From: Rhizobium leguminosarum | GTDB lineage: Bacteria; Pseudomonadota; Alphaproteobacteria; Rhizobiales; Rhizobiaceae | Assembly: GCF_001652265.1 (NCBI RefSeq) | Contig: NZ_LWBS01000305.1 | Location: forward strand, 1 to 64,000 | DNA: 64,000 nucleotides | Direction of reading: 5' to 3' | Notes under the pieces: model-generated | What the model saw: only the letters and a program-made list of their open reading frames with translations | Databases searched by the model: none | What the model was told of the DNA's origin: nothing | Program-made: the position numbers and the translations under genes | In this document: in pieces, positions 53,122 to 62,471 of the stretch | How the letters are laid out: every line of letters starts with the position of its first letter | Position numbering within the stretch: position 1 is the first letter of the stretch

Positions 53122-55137
53122 CTACATCGTGCTTTGAATTGTCTGAGGCAGACGTATTGGCTCGGCGCCGGTGAAAGCCAGATCCGAGACCTCACCGGTT
53201 GACGAATAGCCGGAAACAAGCTCCGCCAACGTCGCGCGTGCAGCGATCATGTCGTTCCGGTCCAATGCCGCGTTGAGCGAGTTCAGCCTTTTCGACAGCT
53301 CAGGCCAGGACAAGAAATCCTCGCGCGCCTTCATAATCCGAGGATGTTCGGTTGTTTCAGGATTATCCCCGATCAACAGCTCTTCGTAGAGCTTCTCGCC
53401 GGGCCTAAGACCGGTAACGGAAAGCTCGATATCGCCTTCGGAATTGTTCTCATCGCGGACGGTCAACCCGGAAAGCTCGACCATCTTGCGGGCGAGATCT
53501 GCAATGCGAACGGGCTCCCCCATATCGAGCAGGAAAACATCGCCGCCGTCGGCCATCGCGCCGGCCTGGATGACAAGCTGCGAGGCTTCCGAAATGGTCA
53601 TGAAATAGCGGGTTATGTCAGGATGTGTCAGCGTAACGGGGCCGCCGTCCTTGATCTGCTGCCGGAAAAGCGGCACGACGGATCCGGAGGAGCCGAGGAC
53701 GTTTCCGAAGCGGACCATGGAAAAATTCGTTCGCGTTCTGTCGGTCGCCGATTCTGCTGCGAGCGCCTGCAGAACCATCTCCGCCAACCTCTTGCTGGCG
53801 CCCATCACATTTGTCGGCCGCACGGCCTTGTCTGTGCTGATCAGCACGAAATTCGAAACGCCGCATTTGTTCGCTGCGCGTGCCGTGATCAGCGTACCCA
53901 TGACATTGTTCTTGATGCCTTCCACGGCATTGTGTTCGACAAGGGGCACATGCTTGTAAGCGGCGGCATGATAGAGCGTCTGAGGTCGCCAGCTCTGCAT
54001 GATATGTTCCATGCGATCCTGGTCGCGGACGGAACAGAGGATTGGGACGATCTGCAGATTTTCGTGTCTGTACAGTTCGGCCAGCTTCCGCAATTCGGCA
54101 TGGATATTATAAAGCGCAAACTCGTTCTGATCGAGGAGGATCAGGCTGGAAGGCTCGTTGCGCAGAATCTGGCGGCATAATTCGCCGCCGATCGACCCAC
54201 CAGCACCGGTGACCATCACCACCTTGTTGCGCATCGCCGTGTCGAGCAACTCCTGCCGCGGCGCGACCGCTTCCCTCCCCAGCAGATCTTCAATCTCCAG
54301 CTCACGGATGTCGGAGACGGCGATGCGTCCCTGAGCCAGGGCCGTGAGATCCGGCAACGTGCGAACATTGACCCTGGCTTTACGGATATCTTCCAGGATT
54401 TCGTTGCGACGCTGCCGCGATGCAGACGGAAGAGCAAGAAGCACATTGTGCACGCCAAGGGCTCCCGCAAGCACCGGAAGATCCGAGGGGTCGTAGATCG
54501 GCAAACCACCCATGATGCCGCCCTTCAGACGCGGGTCATCATCCAGATAGCCGACGACATTGAGTTCGGCACTGTTGATCAAGGCACCGGCCAGTTGCCG
54601 CCCGGCCGTCCCTGCCCCATAGATCAGCACCTTGGCGAGCATATTGTTGTGAAGGATGCGCTGGTAGGCATCCCCGAGCCAGTAGCGGATGCTCAACCTC
54701 GACAGGCCGATCGCAATCAACAGCAGGAAGGGCTGGAGGATGCCGACGGTTCTGGGAACACCCGGAACGCTGAGGGCGGTAAATATCGTCATGAAGGCGA
54801 CGCCGTAGATCGCAATCGCCTTTAGAACAGTAATGAAAGCAGCCATATTGGCATAACGAAAGATCGCCCGATACATGCCCATGACGATGAAGATGGGAAG
54901 TGCCATACAGAGCGAAACGAAGACCGGCAACCACTGGACGCCGGTCAGCACCGTCCATTCGTTCAGGCGGAAACAATAGGCCAGCCAGATCGTCAGAACG
55001 CAAAAGCTGGAATCCAGCAGCAAGGCCAGAGCGCGTTTGGCAACCCGCGGCATCGCCAGCAGAGGGGCGACGAGCGCTTGCATCGGCATTAAGAACCATC
55101 CTGAGCGCGGCGTCTCAGTGGGGGTATTTTCGGGCAT
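53122..55137 (-). CDS. FlaA1/CapD-like nucleotide-sugar epimerase/dehydratase, membrane-bound
   Basis: 671 aa. Four N-terminal spans (about 20-140) precede a first Rossmann domain (VLIYGAGTAGRQLAGALINS) and a second, catalytic SDR domain (VVMVTGAGGSIGGELCRQIL). The active-site segment STDKAVRPTNVMGASKR has Met where classical SDRs have Tyr, as in PglF/FlaA1-type UDP-GlcNAc 4,6-dehydratases. It is likely to make a deoxy-amino-sugar precursor for a surface glycan. It is 123 bases downstream of the sugar-transferase gene, same strand. Confidence 0.92.
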   Translation of the reverse strand: MPENTPTETPRSGWFLMPMQALVAPLLAMPRVAKRALALLLDSSFCVLTIWLAYCFRLNEWTVLTGVQWLPVFVSLCMALPIFIVMGMYRAIFRYANMAAFITVLKAIAIYGVAFMTIFTALSVPGVPRTVGILQPFLLLIAIGLSRLSIRYWLGDAYQRILHNNMLAKVLIYGAGTAGRQLAGALINSAELNVVGYLDDDPRLKGGIMGGLPIYDPSDLPVLAGALGVHNVLLALPSASRQRRNEILEDIRKARVNVRTLPDLTALAQGRIAVSDIRELEIEDLLGREAVAPRQELLDTAMRNKVVMVTGAGGSIGGELCRQILRNEPSSLILLDQNEFALYNIHAELRKLAELYRHENLQIVPILCSVRDQDRMEHIMQSWRPQTLYHAAAYKHVPLVEHNAVEGIKNNVMGTLITARAANKCGVSNFVLISTDKAVRPTNVMGASKRLAEMVLQALAAESATDRTRTNFSMVRFGNVLGSSGSVVPLFRQQIKDGGPVTLTHPDITRYFMTISEASQLVIQAGAMADGGDVFLLDMGEPVRIADLARKMVELSGLTVRDENNSEGDIELSVTGLRPGEKLYEELLIGDNPETTEHPRIMKAREDFLSWPELSKRLNSLNAALDRNDMIAARATLAELVSGYSSTGEVSDLAFTGAEPIRLPQTIQSTM

Positions 55138-55260
55138 TGCTTACCAGCGTCTCGCGGATCAATCAGACAACCACCTTCTTGTCATTTTCTGCAACGAGCG
55201 CAACTGAAATAATCGGAAAGTAAGGTTTCCCGCACCGCTTATCTATCAGAAGTAGGTAGC

Positions 55261-55827
55261 TTAATGCCTTATTCCCTTACGGCGGATGACCTTTTCGGCA
55301 GTCATAAAGAGGATGCTTATATCGAAGCCGAACGAGCGACGTTCGAGATATTCGACATCGAATTTTACCTTCTCCGGAATCGGCAATTCGTCCCGGCCAT
55401 TGATCTGCGCCCATCCCGTTAGTCCGGGCAGGAGCTTGTCGACACCATGGGCCGTCCGCAACTTTATCAGATCATATTGATTGTAAAGTGCCGGCCGCGG
55501 GCCGACGAAACTCATCTTCCCCGCAAGAATGCACCAGAGTTGTGGCAGTTCGTCGAGGCTGGATTTGCGCAGAAACGAGCCGATGGGTGTCAGAAACCGA
55601 TCCGGATTTTCGAGCAGATGCGTGGCAACCGTCGGTGTATCGACGCGCATGCTGCGAAATTTCGGCATCAGGAAGATCTGATTGAAACGGCCGACACGTT
55701 TTGACCAATAAAGGATCGGTCCCGGCGAGGTAAGGCGAACACAAAGAGCGACGATAAGGATTGGCACAAGCAGGATCACCGACGCAATCAAAGCCAAGAA
55801 GAAATCCATCGCCCGTTTCAAATCCAT
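55261..55827 (-). CDS. Bacterial sugar transferase (initiating undecaprenyl-phosphate glycosyltransferase)
   Basis: 188 aa. A single N-terminal span (MDFFLALIASVILLVPILIVALC) is followed by the PssY/PglC-type catalytic core: PGPILYWSKRVGRFNQIFLMPKFRSMR, FLRKSSLDELPQLWCILAGKMSFVGPRP and LLPGLTGWAQINGRDELP. This is the short monotopic form without the WbaP N-terminal domain. It transfers a phospho-sugar to undecaprenyl phosphate to begin glycan assembly. It is first of a leftward pair with the FlaA1-like gene. Confidence 0.93.
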   Translation of the reverse strand: MDLKRAMDFFLALIASVILLVPILIVALCVRLTSPGPILYWSKRVGRFNQIFLMPKFRSMRVDTPTVATHLLENPDRFLTPIGSFLRKSSLDELPQLWCILAGKMSFVGPRPALYNQYDLIKLRTAHGVDKLLPGLTGWAQINGRDELPIPEKVKFDVEYLERRSFGFDISILFMTAEKVIRRKGIRH

Positions 55828-56369
55828 ATTCCGAAGTTCTTCCGCCCATCGATCGACGATCCGGCATTCGCCGCTGTCGTTTGCCGTATCGTCAAAAAGT
55901 GTTTCGCGTCAACTGTAGGGCATGGCGTTTTATCATGCGCCGGCTTCGTCCATTATCGACCTGTGCATTGGAAGGGAACAGCACAAGCCTGTTTCCTCGG
56001 AGAGCTCTCCCGTGGGATAAAAGCGCAGCAAGTCATTTCAAGATGGCCAGCGCTCGGGTCGGTGATGCCGAGCAGCGGCTTGGCCTTGCACAGCGCACGA
56101 CAGAGATTGCCGCCATGCGGCTATCGACTATGCGAAAGAGGTAGGAAAACTCTGATTTTCAATGCCAGATTTGCGTCTGACGCCGCCGGCATTGTAACAG
56201 AAGAGGTCAAAAACTCTTTGAACGATACAGCCGCGAGCACGATAGCGCCTTGGAGCGGGTCTCCTGCTATTTAGGAATGCGCTCGACGAAAGAGTTCGAG
56301 CACGCCAGCCCAATCGATATGATTCAACCCGGCTGGACGGACGCGACCGGCCGGGTTGAGTCTGGAGCT
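55828..56369. other. 542-base intergenic region
   Basis: No gene is supported. A 7-bp repeat CAATGCC/GGCATTG lies at 56160-56194, and the terminator of the downstream ABC operon is at 56324-56359. The left part should contain the promoter of the sugar-transferase operon, but no convincing -35/-10 pair was found. Confidence 0.4.
56324..56359 (-). terminator. Terminator hairpin after the fucose/ribose-class binding-protein gene
   Basis: TCAACCCGGC (56324-56333) pairs perfectly with GCCGGGTTGA (56350-56359). It starts 11 bases beyond the stop codon. The T-run is weak on the coding strand. Confidence 0.5.
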
Positions 56370-57359
56370 TTACTTACCCATCATCTGCTTCGCGTTGTCG
56401 GGCGTAATGGCGGTGGTATCGACCGTTACTGTCGCCGGCACCGACGATGCGCAGTCCAGCAATATCGACTTAGCCATGTCGATCGCTTCCTTGGCTCCTG
56501 TCGGATATGTGAAGGTCGCGGACCAGTCGCCCTTTGCGACGGCCTCGATCCCGCCTGCCGGACCTGGCAAGCCATCAGTGCCGATGATCTTCACGCTCTT
56601 GCCGGCACCTTTCGCAGCAAGGAGCGCACCCGCCGCCATCATGTCGTTGCTGGCATAGACCATCTTGATATCGGGATGAGCCTGCAGCATTGCGGCGAAC
56701 GCGGTCTGCGCTTTATCCGGTAACCAGTCTGCCGCTTGTTCTGCCACGATCTGGATCTTGGAATTGGATTTCACGCCATCCTTGAAGCCATTCAGCCGTT
56801 CGACGGCCGGTGTGGAACTCGGCAACCCCTGCAGTACAGCCGCCTCGCCGCCGTCAGGTAGAAGCGTCTTGCTCGTATATTCGCCGGCGGCCAACGCGAT
56901 TTTGTAGTTGTCTCCTCCGATGAAAGCTGTGTAGTCCTTGCCAGCCTCACCGTTCGTCTTCCGGTCAAGTTCGACGACCGGGATACCCGCGTCCATTGCC
57001 CGCTTGACGGCGGGCGTAAGCGGAGCCGCCTCGAACGGCGAGATCAACAGAAGGTCAACCTTTTGGGTGATGAAATTGTCGACCTGCGATGTCTGAGTAT
57101 TGACGTTGCCCGCGCCGTCAGCGATCTGCAGCGTGAACTGCGGGACTGCCTTGGCGGCGGCCTCCAGTTCATCGTTGACGTGCTGGCGGTAGGGCTCCGC
57201 ATTGTTGGCCTGCGAGAAGCCGATGACGAACTCGCCATCCTTGGCGCAAGCCTTCACGAGCGGATCGGCAGCGTGAGCCACGCTGGCAATAGCAAGGCAT
57301 GAGCCGGCCAGGAGTGCCATGCGCCGGGCATGCGACAGTCGAAGTGCATTCTGTGTCAT
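56370..57359 (-). CDS. Sugar ABC transporter substrate-binding protein (RbsB-like)
   Basis: 329 aa from ATG 57359 (GGAGGAGAAAGTA upstream). Sec signal HARRMALLAGSCLAIASVAHAAD. The periplasmic-binding fold includes EFVIGFSQANNAEPYRQHVNDELEAAAKAVPQF, DLLLISPFEAAPLTPAVKRAMDAGIPVVELDRKTNG, KMVYASNDMMAAGALLA and KIIGTDGLPGPAGGIEAV. It is last in an ATPase-permease-SBP operon with a LacI regulator at its head. The divergent FucU mutarotase suggests a pyranose such as fucose or ribose. Confidence 0.93.
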   Translation of the reverse strand: MTQNALRLSHARRMALLAGSCLAIASVAHAADPLVKACAKDGEFVIGFSQANNAEPYRQHVNDELEAAAKAVPQFTLQIADGAGNVNTQTSQVDNFITQKVDLLLISPFEAAPLTPAVKRAMDAGIPVVELDRKTNGEAGKDYTAFIGGDNYKIALAAGEYTSKTLLPDGGEAAVLQGLPSSTPAVERLNGFKDGVKSNSKIQIVAEQAADWLPDKAQTAFAAMLQAHPDIKMVYASNDMMAAGALLAAKGAGKSVKIIGTDGLPGPAGGIEAVAKGDWSATFTYPTGAKEAIDMAKSILLDCASSVPATVTVDTTAITPDNAKQMMGK

Positions 57360-57412
57360 TACTTTCTCCTCCACATTGATCCCGGATCCACCCTCCGGGT
57401 GATGCCGCCACA

Positions 57413-58456
57413 CTACCTGCCCAATCCTTCGCGGCGACGAACGAGGGATTGAAGGACTGCCGCCAGAACGATAATTGCCGCTGTCGCAAGCAACTGCATG
57501 GCTGGCGTGATGTTGTTCAGCTGCAGTATATTGGCCAAAGCGCCGAGCATGATCGTACCGGCGATTGTTCCGACCATTGAACCCGACCCGCCAAACAGGC
57601 TGGTTCCGCCGATGACAACAGCCGCGATGGCCGTCAATTCATATCCGGTTCCATCATTGGCACTCCCAAAATTGAATTGCCCGGCATGGACGATGCCAGC
57701 AAGCGCCGATGCAAAGCCGGTAATGGCGTAAACGGCGATCTTGATTGCCGAGACCGGAACACCTGAGATGCGGGCGGCGCGCTCGTTGCCGCCGACGGCA
57801 TAGACGTAACGGCCGAACCTCGTCGTGTTCAGCACCAGTGTGGCGATGCAGGCAAAGATCAAGAAGACGATCGTGGCAACGGGAACGACGTTGCCGAATA
57901 ACCGCCCGCCCAGAATGGCAAAGATGGGTGGAGCAAGCCCAGGACCATCACCATAGGAAATATTGATGTACTGATTGTCCGACACAACGAGTGCAAGCCC
58001 ACGGGCTGCCTGTAAACCGGCAAGAGTGACGATAAACGCTTCAAGTCGAAACTTGCTTGAGATCGCGCCCTGGACCAACCCGAAACAGGTGCCCATCAGC
58101 AGCACTGCCAGCACCGTCGTGACCAGCCCAAAACCGCCTGAGACCATCAATGTTGCCGTTACGACGCTCGCAAGACCAAGTGTGGCCCCAACAGAGAGGT
58201 CAATCCCGGCGGTGATGATCACGAACGTCATTCCGATCGCGATGATGCCAGTTTCGGACACAGCGCGGACGATGTTGGCGATGTTGTCGGGTTGAATGAA
58301 CAGGATGACACCGTGCCGACGCGGTGAGAAAATGATGCCCCCGGCGAAAACGAGTATAAGGCCGATCAAGCTCTGGAAGCGGACCAACACCGCGAGCGGA
58401 TCAATCCGCTTGGCGGGCTGAACCGCTGGATTGGATGCGATTTGCTGTTCGGACAT
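57413..58456 (-). CDS. Sugar ABC transporter permease (RbsC class)
   Basis: 347 aa. Spans include SLIGLILVFAGGIIFSP and the CUT2 signature ITAGIDLSVGATLGLASVVTATL; the coupling loop is AVGGNERAARISGVPVSAIKIAVYAITGF. It is the only permease gene in the operon, so it probably acts as a homodimer. Its start overlaps the ATPase stop by one base (TGATG). A 6-bp hairpin (57381-57399) sits in the 53-base gap before the binding-protein gene. Confidence 0.94.
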   Translation of the reverse strand: MSEQQIASNPAVQPAKRIDPLAVLVRFQSLIGLILVFAGGIIFSPRRHGVILFIQPDNIANIVRAVSETGIIAIGMTFVIITAGIDLSVGATLGLASVVTATLMVSGGFGLVTTVLAVLLMGTCFGLVQGAISSKFRLEAFIVTLAGLQAARGLALVVSDNQYINISYGDGPGLAPPIFAILGGRLFGNVVPVATIVFLIFACIATLVLNTTRFGRYVYAVGGNERAARISGVPVSAIKIAVYAITGFASALAGIVHAGQFNFGSANDGTGYELTAIAAVVIGGTSLFGGSGSMVGTIAGTIMLGALANILQLNNITPAMQLLATAAIIVLAAVLQSLVRRREGLGR

Positions 58457-59973
58457 CAGGCCTCCCTCCCGTTGGCGGCCGCCAGGACTTCGTGTTCGTC
58501 GACGCCGCCAGAAAACTCAGCAACGCTGCTGCCGTTGCGCAAAACCACGATGCGATCGCATAGGCCGATCAGTTCGGGCATCTCGCTAGAAGCGACAAGA
58601 ATGCCCAACCCCTCTGAAGCCAGCTTGCGCAAGCGGGCGTAGATTTCACCCTTTGCGCCGACGTCGACGCCACGTGTCGGCTCGTCGAGAAGCAACAAGC
58701 GCGGATTGCCCAGCACTTCCTTTGCGAGGACGACCTTCTGCTGATTTCCCCCGGAGAGAGCCCCGACCGCGATGCCGGGATTCTTTGGACGAATGTCGAA
58801 TTGGCCGAAAGAGCTCTTGATCGCATCCTCTTGGCGTCGCGCCGACAGCAAGCCCTTTGGTGATATCCAGCGGATGATCGACATCACCAGATTGAGACCT
58901 ACAGACATACGCAACATGAGGCCGGCCCCACGCCGGTCATCGGTTACGAATGCCAGTCCTGCCCTGCGAGCAGCCGCGATCGATTTAAGCCTGGTCGGCC
59001 TGCCACCAATCGTAATGTCCCCATGCCATTGGCCGGGCACGCCTGTTCCGTATAGCGCGCTCAAAAGCTCGGTTCGACCCGCCCCCATAACGCCCGCGAG
59101 CCCGACGATTTCGCCATGCCGAACATCCAGATCGACTTTAGTTGGCGCCTGCCACCCTGGCGACACGCGGTATGGGCGGAAGGAAGCCTGTCGCATCCGC
59201 AGGAGCACGTCACCAACACTGTGTGCGCGGCGGGGATAAAGCTCGTTCAAAGGACGTCCGACGAGAAGCTGCACCAGTTCGGCCTGCGGCGCATCCGGTT
59301 TGGTGACGCCTGCCACCTTGCCGTCGCGCATGACCGTCACGCGATGAGCGATCTGCGGGACTTCCTCAAGACGGTGCGAGATATAGACGATGCCAACGCC
59401 CGACGATGCCAGGCCACGCATGATGTCGAACAGTCGATCCACTTCGCCAACGGTCAAGGCAGCCGTCGGCTCATCCATGATGAGAGCTCTCGATGCGTAG
59501 GAAAGCGCCTTGACGATGGCGACGACCTGGCGCTGGCCGATCGAAAGCTCACTGACGAACTGGGCGGGATCGATAGATCGGTCGATCGCTTCTAGTCTTT
59601 TACGCGCCTCTTGCAGCATCGCCTTGCCATCGAGCATGCCATGCCGATGGACAAGTTCGCGCCCGAGGAAGAGATTGGCAGCCACGGTCAGGCTCGGAAC
59701 GAGGTCCAGCTCCTGGAAGATCGTTGCGATCCCGGCTGCTTGTGCATCACGCGGGCTATGAAATCGCGCCAGTTTGCCGTCGATGAAGATCTCTCCCTCG
59801 TCCGGCGTATTCACACCGGACAGCAGGTTCATCAGCGTCGATTTTCCTGCACCATTTTCACCAAGCAGCGCATGGATTTCGCCAACCTTTAGGTCGAAAT
59901 CCACGCCGCGAAGCGCCTGAACCCCGCCGAAGCGCTTGACGACACCTTTGGCTGAAAGAACGACGTGGTTCAT
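58456..59973 (-). CDS. Sugar ABC transporter ATPase, tandem domains (RbsA class)
   Basis: 505 aa from ATG 59973, which overlaps the LacI gene stop (ATGA). The first domain has LLGENGAGKSTLMNLLSG, ELSIGQRQVVAIVKAL and LIMDEPTAALT. The second has a degenerate Walker A (LAGVMGAGRTELLSALYG) with ALSGGNQQKVVLAKEVL and LLLDEPTRGVDVG. This is a standard CUT2 ATPase. Confidence 0.95.
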   Translation of the reverse strand: MNHVVLSAKGVVKRFGGVQALRGVDFDLKVGEIHALLGENGAGKSTLMNLLSGVNTPDEGEIFIDGKLARFHSPRDAQAAGIATIFQELDLVPSLTVAANLFLGRELVHRHGMLDGKAMLQEARKRLEAIDRSIDPAQFVSELSIGQRQVVAIVKALSYASRALIMDEPTAALTVGEVDRLFDIMRGLASSGVGIVYISHRLEEVPQIAHRVTVMRDGKVAGVTKPDAPQAELVQLLVGRPLNELYPRRAHSVGDVLLRMRQASFRPYRVSPGWQAPTKVDLDVRHGEIVGLAGVMGAGRTELLSALYGTGVPGQWHGDITIGGRPTRLKSIAAARRAGLAFVTDDRRGAGLMLRMSVGLNLVMSIIRWISPKGLLSARRQEDAIKSSFGQFDIRPKNPGIAVGALSGGNQQKVVLAKEVLGNPRLLLLDEPTRGVDVGAKGEIYARLRKLASEGLGILVASSEMPELIGLCDRIVVLRNGSSVAEFSGGVDEHEVLAAANGREA

Positions 59974-60968
59974 GCTGCTTCTCCACACGATTCACGCACT
60001 CGCAAAACTGGCGACAGTCGAATGGTCTCGTGGGGGCGGCGCTTGTTGCCGATCCGCTCGATCAGCAAGTCCGCCGCCTTCCTGCCAATCTCATCGCAAG
60101 GCTGGGCCATCAGCGTCAGGCGCGGTTCGAAATAATCTGCCCATTCGAAATCATCGATCCCAAGTACAGAAATGTCCGCGGGAACACGCAGCTTCCGCTC
60201 CCGGATAGCCCTCATAGCCCCGATCATCGCCAGATTGTTCGAAGCAAGAATCGCTGTCGGCGGCTCCTTCAGCCCCAGCAAACGGTGCGTCGAAGCGGTG
60301 GCGTCGGCGGTGCTGCGGTTGCCGTCGCTGATTAAATTGTCCTCTACCTCTATTCCCTTCTCCGTCATCGCTGCGCGGAACGCCTTTGCGCGCTCCATAG
60401 TCGTCGCAAAGCCGGGTTGACCGAGAATGATCCCAACCCGTCGATGATGCAGCGCGACCAGATGATCGACGAGCGTTCGTATTGCGGCGACGTTATCCGT
60501 CCCGACCTGATCGAAACGGTTGTCCGACAGCCTGTCAACAAGCACACAGGGAAGGTCGGACCGGATGAGATAGTCCAGCGCTTTTTTAGGATCGCCCGAA
60601 GGCGCAAGTATAATCCCGTCGACTCGGCGCTGATGCAAATGCTTGATCAGTTCCAGCTCCCGGACCGGATCATCCTGCGTGTCACAGAGAAACGCGATCA
60701 AGCCTCGTTTGGAACACTCGGCCTCAATCGCGCAGATGATGTCACTGAAGTAAGGGTTCGAAATCGCGGAAATCGCGAGGCCGACAGTGCCTGTCGATGA
60801 CAGTTTGAGTGAGCGAGCGACTGTATTGGGGATGTATCCGATCGCCTCCACGGACTCGATGACGAGCTTGACCTTCTCGGGTGAGACGTAGCGCGTCTTA
60901 TTGAGAACGTGCGAAACCGTGGAGACTGAGACCCCAGCCGCCTTTGCCACCTCGGAAATAGTCGTCAT
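59970..60968 (-). CDS. LacI-family transcriptional regulator
   Basis: 332 aa. The N-terminal HTH is TTISEVAKAAGVSVSTVSHVLNKTRYVSPEKVKLVIESVEAIGYIPNTVARSL, with the hinge helix; the sugar-binding core follows. It heads the transporter operon and is divergent from fucU, so it probably represses both directions. An AAACGTTT palindrome (61091-61098) in the intergenic region has the central CG typical of LacI-family operators. Confidence 0.94.
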   Translation of the reverse strand: MTTISEVAKAAGVSVSTVSHVLNKTRYVSPEKVKLVIESVEAIGYIPNTVARSLKLSSTGTVGLAISAISNPYFSDIICAIEAECSKRGLIAFLCDTQDDPVRELELIKHLHQRRVDGIILAPSGDPKKALDYLIRSDLPCVLVDRLSDNRFDQVGTDNVAAIRTLVDHLVALHHRRVGIILGQPGFATTMERAKAFRAAMTEKGIEVEDNLISDGNRSTADATASTHRLLGLKEPPTAILASNNLAMIGAMRAIRERKLRVPADISVLGIDDFEWADYFEPRLTLMAQPCDEIGRKAADLLIERIGNKRRPHETIRLSPVLRVRESCGEAA

Positions 60969-61090
60969 GAGCGCATTCCAGCTCTCGCCAGCAGCACAAC
61001 GAACAAGGCTTTCAAACTATCCTCCTAAGCGGAATTCCAACCTCCAGAGGCTCTCCCAGGATCCGCTATGTCGTCACGCTAGCGCCATCG

Positions 61091-61098
61091 AAACGTTT
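61091..61098. promoter_or_regulatory. Candidate LacI-family operator core
   Basis: AAACGTTT, a CG-centred palindrome in the 198-base divergent region between the LacI gene and fucU. Flanking symmetry is poor, so this is only a core match. Confidence 0.35.
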
Positions 61099-61166
61099 GC
61101 GCAATCGTTTTTTTCTGCTAATCGTTCATCGTTCTTGTCGGTGAATTCTCTTGGGAGGGAGATGCC

Positions 61167-61607
61167 ATGCTGAAGGGTGTGCCGCCGTTTATTACGGCCG
61201 ACGTGTTGTGGGTCATGGCCTCCATGGGTCACGGCGACGAACTGGCAATCGTGGATCGAAACTTCTCCGGTTTTCGTGTAGCGACGCAAACCACGAGCGG
61301 AAAGCTTCTCATCTTAGAGGGTGTCGATGCACCGACTGCAGTTCGCGGGATCCTTCAGATGATGCCCTTGGACTCGTTCATTGAAACGCCTCTGATGCAC
61401 ATGGAGGCCGTCGATGCGCCAGGCGAGTTGTTGGACGTACACAAAGACGTCCTCGCGGTTTGCTGTGAGGCAGAGGGGCGGTCGATAGCGAGCCAACCTG
61501 TCGAGAGGTTTGCATACTATCCCATCGCGATGCGATCGTTTGCAGTCATCCAGACGGCTGAATCGCGCCCCTATGGGAACTTCATCCTTAAGAAGGGCGT
61601 GGTCTGA
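61167..61607 (+). CDS. fucU: RbsD/FucU-family sugar mutarotase, FucU-like
   Basis: 146 aa behind GGGAGGGAGATGCC. The motif MGHGDELAIVDRNF and the C-terminal RFAYYPIAMRSFAVIQTAESRPYGNFILKKGVV match L-fucose mutarotase better than ribose pyranase, including the YGN motif. It speeds interconversion of sugar anomers after import by the divergent ABC transporter. No fucose dehydrogenase or isomerase is nearby, so the true sugar is uncertain. Confidence 0.92.
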   Translation: MLKGVPPFITADVLWVMASMGHGDELAIVDRNFSGFRVATQTTSGKLLILEGVDAPTAVRGILQMMPLDSFIETPLMHMEAVDAPGELLDVHKDVLAVCCEAEGRSIASQPVERFAYYPIAMRSFAVIQTAESRPYGNFILKKGVV

Positions 61608-62046
61608 TGGTCAGGTCTTCTTCTCGCCGGACGCCCTTCCGGGACTCAATCGGGTCGCATTCCCGGTGACCGACTTGCTGCGATGGACAACATCGTGGCA
61701 GTCTGCCTATGCCGCATGCTGTCGATGGGGCTGATGCGGAATGGTAAGCCTGGAGCCGGACGCGCTCGAAATCGTCTGCGGTGATGGTAGGATACCCGCC
61801 ACTCTCACCGTTTAGTTGATCATGATCGGTGGCCAAGGCCCTATAACGCCCAGCCGGCGCGCTGCAAACATGCCGAACGTCACGTCACACAAAGTCCCCT
61901 CCCCCCGGGTTCGCAGGAACACGCGGCATCGACGCAGAAGCGCGAAGTTTCGCTCATGGACAGATGAGTCGCGGGAAGGCGCGTTCTTGCATGGTAGGGC
62001 TGACGGCCGGCAGCCGCCGCGCGCAGCCGATCGCCTCAAGTTGCTT

Positions 62047-62068
62047 AAAGTTGGGAGATCCCAACTTT
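62047..62068. repeat. Palindromic repeat, copy 1
   Basis: AAAGTTGGGA-GA-TCCCAACTTT, 10-bp arms around two bases. It shares AGTTGGGAG-N-TCCCAACTTTCA with copy 2 about 101 bases away. Confidence 0.7.
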
Positions 62069-62148
62069 CAATCGAGGCGCAAGGGCCACGCTGGAAGCGG
62101 GGCAATTCTCGGTCGTCTGGCACAGTCATTCGAAGTGTTGTGAGGAAG

Positions 62149-62168
62149 AAGTTGGGAGCTCCCAACTT
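62149..62168. repeat. Palindromic repeat, copy 2
   Basis: AAGTTGGGAGCTCCCAACTT is a perfect 20-base palindrome, identical to copy 1 except at one central base. Confidence 0.7.
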
Positions 62169-62413
62169 TCACAAAAAGGCCCCTGCCCTTTTCAGACAAC
62201 AGCCGTCAGTGCCGCCCTTTAAGGAAGGCTTTCGCCTCCGCAGGCGAGACGGGGAGTTTGGCACACCTCGCCCCAAGCAAGTGGGCGCTCCCGCGCGATC
62301 GCAGGAGAATGCCCATCGACCTCGGGCAGGGGTTGCAGCTCGAGCCGCAGGCGCAGAACACACGGCAGACGATCCGCAATCCGTGATGGATGAGGACAGT
62401 TGCGGAATATGCC

Positions 62414-62438
62414 GGAACTTCTTGAATCGGCGTCCGTT
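62414..62438 (+). promoter_or_regulatory. EcfG general-stress promoter of the DUF3606 gene
   Basis: GGAAC (62414-62418), 16 bases, CGTT (62435-62438), an exact EcfG consensus. It lies 34 bases before the start codon of a DUF3606 gene, a family typical of that regulon. Confidence 0.75.
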
Positions 62439-62471
62439 TCCCAGGGGCCGATATCATCAGGAGATTTGAAG

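Larger units (their letters stand above)
61608..62471. other. 864-base region without a confident gene, with two near-identical palindromes
   Basis: Frames here are short or lack starts and coding bias. The region carries the paired palindromes at 62047-62068 and 62149-62168 and, at its end, the DUF3606 promoter. It may be remnant or non-coding sequence. Confidence 0.5.

Noticed and set aside
61608..62471. Short frames in the gap after fucU
   Set aside because: Translations are Arg/Pro/Ser-rich, starts lack ribosome-binding sites, and no family is recognisable.
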